Origin: CAZYWA01 sp964650975 [NCBI: uncultured bacterium]
GTDB lineage: Bacteria; JADJOY01
Length of the DNA: 29,741 bases
Direction: 5' to 3'
NCBI GenBank assembly: GCA_964650975.1
Contig: CAZYWA010000018.1
Coordinates: 1-29,741 of the forward strand
Positions 7,660 through 19,143 of the stretch are shown here, in pieces. The stretch's first letter is position 1; each line of letters begins with the position of its first letter. The position numbers and the translations under genes are program-made. The notes beneath the pieces are model-generated. The model was not told the DNA's origin. It did no database searches and worked only from the letters and a program-made list of their open reading frames with translations.

Positions 7660-7997
7660 GAGTCGTTCTCCTCGGGTGTGTCGAGCAGTTGGACCAGTCG
7701 GTCGAGACGGGGTTCCCAGAACTCGCGGTAGCGTTCCAGCCACGCCACGGCCTCTTTCATCGGCACGGCGTCGAGCGAGCAGGTCACCACGCGGCCGTGC
7801 TTGCGCCGGGGGATGAGCCGCGCGTCCTCGAGGACGCGCAGGTGCTTCATGAAGCGGGGCAGCGACATCGCGTGCGGCCGCGACAGCTCGGTGAGCGGCC
7901 GCGGCCCGTGCGCCAAAGCGGCCACCACGAGGCGGCGAGTCGGATGCGCCAGCGCCGCGAGCGTCGCGTCGAGCGTCGTTTCTGAATGGTTAACCAT
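7539..7997 (-). CDS. ArsR-family winged-helix repressor
   Basis: 152 residues. The winged helix-turn-helix covers residues about 8-75 (TLAALAHPTRRLVVAALAHG, recognition helix SLPRFMKHLRVLEDARLI, wing RRKHGRVVTCSL). WLERYREFWEPRLDRLVQLL is the C-terminal dimer helix typical of ArsR proteins paired with AHSA1 genes. There is no cysteine metal site, so it is not an arsenic sensor of the classic type. Residues 113-152 are a Ser/Pro/Arg-rich tail that exists only because the frame runs over the start of the SRPBCC gene. The start codon lies inside a palindromic operator, and no Shine-Dalgarno precedes it, which fits a leaderless, self-repressed transcript. Confidence 0.9.
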   Translation of the reverse strand: MVNHSETTLDATLAALAHPTRRLVVAALAHGPRPLTELSRPHAMSLPRFMKHLRVLEDARLIPRRKHGRVVTCSLDAVPMKEAVAWLERYREFWEPRLDRLVQLLDTPEENDSCHPPRPSSSPPPKAPRSRWSGTSNPARRKSGKRSSSRRR

Positions 7998-8003
7998 ATG
8001 GTT
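7986..8003. promoter_or_regulatory. Three-half-site operator (ATGGTT AACCAT ATGGTT) over the arsR-like start codon
   Basis: Three contiguous 6-bp half-sites alternate in orientation and form two overlapping perfect 12-bp palindromes, ATGGTTAACCAT (7986-7997) and AACCATATGGTT (7992-8003). The repressor's ATG (complement of 7995-7997) is inside. Position relative to the promoter at 8005-8034 suggests that the repressor binds here and blocks initiation. That the ArsR-like protein is the binder is inferred from position. Confidence 0.65.
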
Positions 8004-8004
8004 T

Positions 8005-8034
8005 AGTATTGAGGCGAACGGACGCCCCTGTCAA
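8005..8034 (-). promoter_or_regulatory. Sigma70 promoter of the arsR-SRPBCC-GST operon
   Basis: Reading the minus strand: TTGACA (8034-8029, perfect -35), an 18-nt spacer, then AATACT (8010-8005, four of six at -10). The predicted first base falls at about 7998-7997, the A of the ATG, so the mRNA would be leaderless. Confidence 0.6.
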
Positions 8035-8039
8035 TCGTG

Positions 8040-8113
8040 CAGGGCTGCGGTCCCTCGCAGCCGCGGCGTCACGTCTCGATCGATCGCTGCGGACGCGAGG
8101 GACCGCGTCCCTC
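8040..8113. repeat. REP/REPIN-like inverted pair, copy 1
   Basis: Two hairpins point at each other 28 nt apart. The first has stem GGCTGCG/CGCAGCC and loop GTCCCT (8043-8062). The second has stem GGACGCG/CGCGTCC and loop AGGGAC (8091-8110). The loops are exact complements. The ends read AGGG and CCCTC. The second unit can also refold as GAGGGAC-CGC-GTCCCTC (8097-8113). It lies between the VOC stop and the arsR-like promoter. The same element recurs at 10801-10874 with identical length and stems. Confidence 0.8.
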
Positions 8114-8134
8114 CGCCCGGTCGATCACGTCAGA

Positions 8135-8596
8135 TCACGCTTCCCAGACGGTGTCCGGGCCGAGGCCTGGAGCCCACTCGAAGTACTGAACCTCGACCGA
8201 CATCGGCAGCAGGTAGCGCACGTAGAAGGCGTGCAGCTTCGCGGCCTGGAAATCGTCGGTGCGGCGCTCGCTCACCTCGACCTCGCGGCTCGTGGCCGCG
8301 AAGGCGCGGGCCCGCGCGAGCACCTGCTCGAGCTCCTCGACACTTCCCACCGAGACGCCGAAGTGGTCGCCGGTGGGGCAGCGCATCGGCTCGTCGTTGG
8401 CGATCAGGAACACGAACTGCTCGTTCGAGTGGACGCGCAGCACCAGCTCGCTGCCGTCCTGGGCAGGATCGGGCATCGGCGTCCAGCCGAAGACCTCGCC
8501 GTAGAAGCGAACCAGATCAGCGCGGCGCTCGCGCAGCAGAGCACCCGGCACGCTCATCGCAACGTGGTTGATGCGCGGAACGGAGCGGCTCGCCAT
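8135..8596 (-). CDS. VOC-superfamily (glyoxalase/bleomycin-resistance-like) protein
   Basis: 153 residues. The ATG follows GAGG by 7 nt. The beta-alpha-beta-beta-beta halves are recognisable: INHVAMSV, then the helix LVRFYGEVFGWTPMPDP, later GDHFGVSVGSVEELEQVLARAR and the last strand SVEVQYFEWAPG. The His in RINHVAM and the Glu in SVEVQYFEW occupy the usual metal-ligand positions. The family covers glyoxalases, extradiol dioxygenases and drug-binding proteins; the substrate cannot be assigned. It has its own promoter at 8621-8650 and is followed by REPIN copy 1. Confidence 0.85.
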   Translation of the reverse strand: MASRSVPRINHVAMSVPGALLRERRADLVRFYGEVFGWTPMPDPAQDGSELVLRVHSNEQFVFLIANDEPMRCPTGDHFGVSVGSVEELEQVLARARAFAATSREVEVSERRTDDFQAAKLHAFYVRYLLPMSVEVQYFEWAPGLGPDTVWEA

Positions 8597-8620
8597 CGAA
8601 GTGCCTCGCCGATCCTGTGA

Positions 8621-8650
8621 ATTGTAGAGAGTCGAATCGAGTCGAGCCAA
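8621..8650 (-). promoter_or_regulatory. Sigma70 promoter of the VOC gene
   Basis: On the minus strand: TTGGCT (8650-8645), an 18-nt spacer, TACAAT (8626-8621, five of six). The expected start near 8614 gives a leader of about 18 nt holding the GAGG ribosome site. Confidence 0.55.
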
Positions 8651-8667
8651 GGGTGCGTCGAATCGAG
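8631..8667 (-). promoter_or_regulatory. Direct repeats CTCGATTCGAC flanking the -35 box
   Basis: Two identical 11-mers (8667-8657 and 8641-8631 on the minus strand) lie 26 bp apart. One is just upstream of the -35 box and one in the -35/-10 spacer. This is a plausible regulator site for the VOC gene; the regulator is unknown. Confidence 0.4.
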
Positions 8668-8706
8668 CTGCGGTCGCTCTCCGGTCGCCTAGATCCGCGC
8701 TCACGA

Positions 8707-14601
<5,895 letters not shown>

Positions 14602-14992
14602 GTTGGGGAACGGGTCGACAGCGGCCCACGTTGCGCGAGCCCTCGATCGCCAGCGCGATCCGTGGAGGATAGTCGGCGCGTCAAGTGAACGGCGCGCGCG
14701 GAGATGCGCGCCGTCATCCGCGATCGCGCGCAGGCCACCGAGGGACCGGTGACCCTCCAAGCGAAATCGCGGGGACGCCGGTTGGAGGGCGCGCGGTCCC
14801 TCGCGCGCCAGCGATCGATTGGGCGGCCCTGGGGCGGCCGCTTACCTCGAGGGCGCGGTCGCGGCGTTGGTGGTGGCTGCCGCGGCCGTGCCATTCACCT
14901 GAGCCGGCGCATCGGCGGGCTTGCCGAGCGCCGGCACCAAACCCACCGGCAGACCGACGTTCGAACCGACTCTCGCGTCATGGGTTGCATGT
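14602..14992. other. 391-bp gap upstream of uvrA: hairpins, REPIN copy 3, possible lost coding end
   Basis: No confident gene. A 9-bp perfect inverted repeat ACGGCGCGC/GCGCGCCGT (14689-14697 with 14706-14714, 8-nt loop) lies about 90 bp upstream of the uvrA ATG, then REPIN copy 3 (14733-14809). From about 14842 to 14985 one minus-strand frame is open with strongly GC-ending codons and an Ala/Thr/Pro-rich product, perhaps the displaced C-terminus of the MopE-like gene. I see no SOS box (CTG-N10-CAG type) and no convincing promoter. Confidence 0.5.
14733..14809. repeat. REP/REPIN-like inverted pair, copy 3 (units in opposite arrangement)
   Basis: The first hairpin is GGCCACCG/CGGTGACC with loop AGGGAC (14733-14754). 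The second is GGCGCGCG/CGCGCGCC with loop GTCCCT (14788-14809). Here the units are back to back, so their GGAGGG ends face each other and pair as CCCTCCAA/TTGGAGGG (14753-14760 with 14782-14789). Loops match copies 1 and 2; stem sequences are different but still pair, with one mismatch on the plus strand that is a G-U wobble in minus-strand RNA. Confidence 0.78.
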
Positions 14993-15490
14993 TCACTGCT
15001 GGCTGCAGCCGCCCGGCGTCGCGGGATTGCAGTCGTCGTCGATGCCGTTGCCGGGGATCTCGGTGGCGCCGGGGTTCACCGCGGCGTTCGCGTCGTTGCA
15101 ATCGAGCTGCGGGTGCGCGCACGCGGCCGACGCCGGATTGCCGTAGCCGTCGCCGTCCAGATCCTTGCAATCGCTGGTCGCGGGGTTGCAATCGTCGTCG
15201 ATACCGTTGCCCGGGATCTCGGTGGCGCCAGGGTTCACCGCCGCGTTCGAGTCGTTGCAGTCGGTGGCGGCGCCGTGCGGACAGCTCGCGTCGCCCGGAC
15301 TGCCGTAGCCGTCACCGTCGAGGTCGGTGCACGACGAATCGGGTGTCGCGGGGTTGCAGTCGTCGTCGATGCCGTTGCCCGGAATCTCGGTGGCGCCCGG
15401 ATTCACCGCGGGATTCGAGTCGTTGCAGTCGAGCTGCGGATGAGCGCACGCGGCCGACGCGGGGTTGCCGTAGCCGTCGCCGTCGAGGTC
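14993..15490 (-). repeat. Three tandem in-frame repeats (165, 162 and about 162 bp) encoding MopE-like motifs
   Basis: The units begin at the DLDGDG codons at 15490, 15325 and 15163. Units one and three share ASAACAHPQLDCND almost base for base; unit two differs (DASCPHGAATDCND). All share the GATEIPGNGIDDDCNP block. The pattern suggests duplication or exchange between outer units. Confidence 0.85.
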
Positions 15491-17143
15491 GGTGCAGGTG
15501 GGTGGTGTGCCGCAGGTGTCGAACTTGAACGCCGCCACCTGCGTCGACCAGGTGTTGCTCGAGGCGCGCATGCCGGTGAACCAGAAGGTGCAGTCGTCGG
15601 CCGGGTCGATCGACATGTGGTGGTAATCGCCCCAGCGGTTCGAGTTGTCGTGGCCCACGCCCGCCACGATCGAAGTCTCGGCCTCGGGCATGGTGCCGAG
15701 CGTCGCCGCCGCGGTGCGGCCGGTGTAGGCGAGGCTCGGGCTCACGGCCGTCGACGACTGGCTGTAGCCGAGCGCCATGTCGCCGCTCTTGTCCATCGCC
15801 ACCGAGCTCATCCAGCGATTGGTCGAGTTCGGAGAGTACGTGCCCTGCTGGTAGAGGCTCCAGTTGCCGGTGCCGTTCCTGCGCAGCTCGAACCAGCGCA
15901 CGCCGGCCTGATCGGTGCCGGTGACGTCGGTCACGAAGCTGCCGACCATGGTCTCGTGCCCGCCCACGTCGTTCCGGTACTGCGGCGGCTGCATCACCAC
16001 CTCGCGGAGCGGGTCGAGCTTCACGGTGGTTCCCGGCTGCGGGATGCACGAGAACGACGACAGGCCGCAGAGGTCCGAATCGAACTCGGCCACCGGCACC
16101 GACGTCGGCCCGACCAGCGTCGAGTTGGCCGGCGTGGTGAAGTCGGGCGTGAACGCGAAGATGTCGAGGTAGTCCTGGGTGGGATTGTTGCTGCCCACGT
16201 TGTGCACCTCGTCGTCACGGTGCCGCACGAACCACGCAGGCGATCCCACGGGCGGCGCGGTGGCGCCATCGAAGTTGACCGGTGGAATCTCGTTGAAGCC
16301 GAAGCCGGCGAGCGGCGTCGCGGTGAGGCGGATGTACGTCGCGGCGAGGCCGCTCAGCATCTTGGTGCGGTCGAGAGCGTAGAGGGCCGACGGAGACTCG
16401 TTGGTGCCGACGAAGTAAGCGGTGGGCCAAACGCCGTACTTCGGGTAATCGGGGAACTGGGAGAGCGAGAAATCGTACGCCCACCATCCGCCGGTGACCG
16501 GGTTCGAGGTCTTCGAGACGTAGACGCACAGGTGGTTTCCAGACCCCGCGAACTCGCTCAGCAGGAAGCGGTTGGCGAGCCGGTCGTAGAGCACCACCGG
16601 ATCGCCGAAACCGCTGGCACAGTTGCCGCTGCCGAGGGTGTCGAGCGCCGTGGGACCCGCGACCACGGCGCCGGTCTTGTCGAACACCTTGAAGAGCGCG
16701 CCACCGCTGCCGTTGATCATCTGGACGTAGTGATTGGGGCCGGCGGCACCGGTGGGATCGGGCGGATTCACGCCGGTGTAGCCCTGGGCGGTGATGTTCA
16801 CGGAGGGCGTCGAGAACGCTTGCGACGTCGGTCCGCCGACCGCGGCCTGGATGCCGAGCAGCGGATCGAGCTGCGGCTTGGCCGGAGTCACCTCGAGCCC
16901 GTTGGCCGGCTTCTCGCGCCGGAGCGGCACCTCGACGATCGGATCACCCGGCCTCCACTCGCGGGCCTTGGGCAACGTCCGCAAATCGACGTCCACCGAG
17001 GTCGCGCCGACCGCGGCGCTCTGCTCCACCTGGAGCGGCACCTGCTGCGCGTGGACCTGGGAGGCAGCCGTCACGGATGCCGCCGCCGCGAACGCCAGCG
17101 CCGCCAGCAACCGGAACCCGCTCGAGAGCTTTCGCACGTTCAT
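14993..17143 (-). CDS. Secreted protein with three MopE-type metal-binding repeats
   Basis: 716 residues. The ATG overlaps the upstream stop (ATGA) and has GGAGG 6 nt before it. A Sec signal peptide (LLAALAFAAAASV, cut near VHA|QQ) precedes a large domain (about 100-540) that looks like a beta-propeller-like secreted fold, with repeated Trp/Tyr-rich strands. I cannot name this domain. The C-terminus (about 550-716) is three tandem copies of about 54 residues, each DLDGDGYG, then a Cys-His stretch, then NPGATEIPGNGIDDDCNP. This is the pattern of the MopE-like metal-binding motif: a calcium-type DxDGDG loop plus a Cys/Asp-rich part. It is probably surface-exposed or released. The last gene of a coupled trio; the protein may continue in another frame past its stop. 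Confidence 0.85.
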   Translation of the reverse strand: MNVRKLSSGFRLLAALAFAAAASVTAASQVHAQQVPLQVEQSAAVGATSVDVDLRTLPKAREWRPGDPIVEVPLRREKPANGLEVTPAKPQLDPLLGIQAAVGGPTSQAFSTPSVNITAQGYTGVNPPDPTGAAGPNHYVQMINGSGGALFKVFDKTGAVVAGPTALDTLGSGNCASGFGDPVVLYDRLANRFLLSEFAGSGNHLCVYVSKTSNPVTGGWWAYDFSLSQFPDYPKYGVWPTAYFVGTNESPSALYALDRTKMLSGLAATYIRLTATPLAGFGFNEIPPVNFDGATAPPVGSPAWFVRHRDDEVHNVGSNNPTQDYLDIFAFTPDFTTPANSTLVGPTSVPVAEFDSDLCGLSSFSCIPQPGTTVKLDPLREVVMQPPQYRNDVGGHETMVGSFVTDVTGTDQAGVRWFELRRNGTGNWSLYQQGTYSPNSTNRWMSSVAMDKSGDMALGYSQSSTAVSPSLAYTGRTAAATLGTMPEAETSIVAGVGHDNSNRWGDYHHMSIDPADDCTFWFTGMRASSNTWSTQVAAFKFDTCGTPPTCTDLDGDGYGNPASAACAHPQLDCNDSNPAVNPGATEIPGNGIDDDCNPATPDSSCTDLDGDGYGSPGDASCPHGAATDCNDSNAAVNPGATEIPGNGIDDDCNPATSDCKDLDGDGYGNPASAACAHPQLDCNDANAAVNPGATEIPGNGIDDDCNPATPGGCSQQ

Positions 17144-17958
17144 CGCCCCTCCTTCATCGCCGGCATCCCGACGATTCGCAGTGCACCGCTCGTGCTTCGA
17201 ACCGCGAGCACGTTTCCGCCCCGCCCGACCCTGAAGGTCGCACGGTTGACCCCCTCGCGCGATTCAACCTTTGCCGGATAGGAGGTCTCGATCCTACCCC
17301 GAGTGGCGGCGCGGATGTCGAGATTCGCCGCAGCGGGGAGCTCGACGCTCACGGCGCCGGTGTCGCTCTCGACGACCATGTCGCGGTTCCACTCGGGTTC
17401 GGCCAGCGCCAGGAAGATCGCCCCCGACGTGGTCCGCGCGCGCACCGAACGGCGGCTCGACACCCGAATCCGTCCGGATTCGGTCGCCGCGTCGAGATCG
17501 CATTCGAGCTCCTCGGCCTGGATCTCACCCATCGCGGTCCGGGCCTCGATCGCGAGCCCTTCGGGAACGAAGATCACCAGGTCCGCGCGGTCGCGGCGCT
17601 CGCGCTTGGCGCGGGTCTCGGGGTCGGGAGCCGCGAGTGGCGGATAGGCGACGCGCACCACCAGGCTGCCACCCGCGCGCTCGACCGAGAGCGCGAGCTT
17701 CTCGCCCGCGCTGTCGAGCCGCTGCACGACCGTGGTGACGCTGACCGTGCCGTCCGGCGAGGTGCGCGCGCGGATGTCGCCGTAGTCGTTCTCCACCACG
17801 ACGGCCGCCGAGGGCGCGGCCGCGCCCGACCACTCGAGCCGGTCGATCGTGAGTCCCGCGGTCGGCGAGGCGGGCTCGGCGGCGTGGGACGGCGACGCAC
17901 CCGCGGCACCCGCCAACGCGAGCGCGACCGCCAGCGCCCCGCTCCGCCGGAACCTCAT
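17140..17958 (-). CDS. DUF4097-like exported beta-helix protein
   Basis: 272 residues with a signal peptide (ALAVALALAGAAGASPSHA|AEP). The rest is a run of short beta strands with the recurring pattern of DUF4097/adhesin-like repeats: VVVENDYGDIRARTS, RTAMGEIQAEELECDLDAAT, SGRIRVSS, RTTSGAIFL, ESDTGAVSVELP and RSTSGALRIVG. Each turn contains a G-x-I/V/L pair, as in single-stranded right-handed beta solenoids. No catalytic residues are apparent. It is sandwiched by 4-nt overlaps (ATGA) with both the DUF2959-like gene and the MopE-like gene, so the three products are made together and probably act in the same envelope compartment. Confidence 0.82.
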   Translation of the reverse strand: MRFRRSGALAVALALAGAAGASPSHAAEPASPTAGLTIDRLEWSGAAAPSAAVVVENDYGDIRARTSPDGTVSVTTVVQRLDSAGEKLALSVERAGGSLVVRVAYPPLAAPDPETRAKRERRDRADLVIFVPEGLAIEARTAMGEIQAEELECDLDAATESGRIRVSSRRSVRARTTSGAIFLALAEPEWNRDMVVESDTGAVSVELPAAANLDIRAATRGRIETSYPAKVESREGVNRATFRVGRGGNVLAVRSTSGALRIVGMPAMKEGR

Positions 17959-18623
17959 TCCGTGGGCAGCTGCGCGATGAACTCGTTGCCGACCTGGATC
18001 GACTTGTCGATGTCCTTCACCAGATCGTCGATGTCCTTCTGGATCGCGTGGGTCTCACCCTGGATCCCGCCGATCGCGGCCGCGTTGAGACTGCTCTTCA
18101 AGAACAGCACCTGGTCCTTCAGCCGGTGCAGCACCGGGTCCATGCTCGCCTCGGACTGGTGCAGCGCACTCGCCAGCGACTGGTACTTGCGCTTGGTGTC
18201 GTCGAGCTGGCGGCGCATCGTGGCCTTGTAGCTGGCCTCGGTCACCTGGTCGATCTCGCCGTCCCATTCGGTGAAGAGATCGGAGGCGATGCCCTCGATC
18301 TTCTTGATGCGGTTCCGCACGTCGTCCGCGCGGCTCTCGCTGCGGTCGTAGTCGTCCTTGAGCTTGTCGTACTGCTTCTCGAGGTCGCCGCCCTGGAAGC
18401 CGGTGAGCTCCTTCAGGCGCGTCAGCGCATCCTTGAACTGCTCCTCGGCCGCCTGCTGGTCGCTCTGTACCTTGGCGACGTTGTCGCGCAGCAGATCGCG
18501 CTTCTCTTTGCCGAGCTTTTCCCAGGCCGCGTAGTACATCTTGCTACAGCCCGCGAACCCCACGAGCACCGCGAGTGTCGCGATTCCCGCCATCCACCTG
18601 CGTGTGCCACGGCGTGCGCCCAT
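17955..18623 (-). CDS. DUF2959-like coiled-coil lipoprotein
   Basis: 222 residues. The signal ends in a lipobox-like LVGFAGC (Cys26) followed by SKMYYAAWEKLGKEKRDLL, the characteristic start of DUF2959 proteins. Nearly all the rest is charged heptad-rich helix (residues about 40-180) broken by GFQGGDLEKQYDKLKDDYD. The function is unknown; the make-up suggests an anchored periplasmic scaffold. GAGGAG lies about 9 nt upstream of the ATG. It heads the trio with the DUF4097-like and MopE-like genes and overlaps the former by 4 nt. The 75-bp space upstream has a small hairpin (CTTCG/CGAAG) but no strong promoter. Confidence 0.85.
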   Translation of the reverse strand: MGARRGTRRWMAGIATLAVLVGFAGCSKMYYAAWEKLGKEKRDLLRDNVAKVQSDQQAAEEQFKDALTRLKELTGFQGGDLEKQYDKLKDDYDRSESRADDVRNRIKKIEGIASDLFTEWDGEIDQVTEASYKATMRRQLDDTKRKYQSLASALHQSEASMDPVLHRLKDQVLFLKSSLNAAAIGGIQGETHAIQKDIDDLVKDIDKSIQVGNEFIAQLPTE

Positions 18624-18698
18624 GATCCCGGTCTCCTCTTCGAGAGGCGAAGAACCGGGTTATTGAAGCTCGGGGCACCCCTTCGCGCAAGCGCGGAC

Positions 18699-19142
18699 CT
18701 AGGAAACCTCCCCGCCACACACCTCGATCCAGTGCGTGACCATGTCGCCGATCACGCGGCGGAACTCGAGCAGGCCCACCGGTTTGGTGATGAACGCCTC
18801 GGCGTGGCGCGCGGCGCGCAGGCGATCGGACTCCGCCGAGGAGGTCGTCAGCACCACGGTGTGAATGCCGCTGCACCGCGGCTCGTCGTGGATCGCGGAA
18901 AGCACCTCGAAGCCACCCTTGCGCGGCAGGTTGAGATCGACCAGCACCACGTCGGGACGGGGACGCCCGTCGAAGGGCTCGTCGCCACGCAGGTAGGCGA
19001 GCGCCTGCTCGGCGTCCTCGAAGTGCTGGAGTAGGGCGCGCTCGTGGTGCAGCTCGAACTCGCGGCTCACCAGCCACGCGTGGTCCGGGTCGTCCTCGAT
19101 CAGCAGGAAGCGGACCGGGTCTCGTGCGGGGTCTCGTCCCAT
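18699..19142 (-). CDS. Single-domain response regulator (Rcp1-like receiver)
   Basis: 147 residues, a receiver domain with no output domain. Acidic pair Asp17/Asp18 in LLIEDDPDHAWLV, phospho-acceptor Asp69 in VVLVDLNLPRKGG, Thr/Ser switch in VVLTTSSAE and Lys120 in ITKPVG are all present, so it should be phosphorylated. DLNLPRKGGFEVL and the long loop after beta-3 resemble Rcp1-type regulators that pair with phytochrome-like kinases. It starts 1 nt after the kinase gene stop, so the kinase at 19144-21165 is the obvious phosphodonor. Output must be by protein contact. Confidence 0.94.
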   Translation of the reverse strand: MGRDPARDPVRFLLIEDDPDHAWLVSREFELHHERALLQHFEDAEQALAYLRGDEPFDGRPRPDVVLVDLNLPRKGGFEVLSAIHDEPRCSGIHTVVLTTSSAESDRLRAARHAEAFITKPVGLLEFRRVIGDMVTHWIEVCGGEVS

Positions 19143-19143
19143 G

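Noticed and set aside
14602-14760. Upstream extension of the uvrA reading frame
   Set aside because: The extra 53 residues have no family match, cover the REPIN and hairpins, and the canonical UvrA start is at 14601.
14602-14760. SOS box upstream of uvrA
   Set aside because: I looked for a CTG-N10-CAG-type LexA site and found none near the start.
14993-15490. Regular repeats that might be a CRISPR array
   Set aside because: The units are 162-165 bp, in frame and protein-coding, with no short repeat/unique spacer structure.
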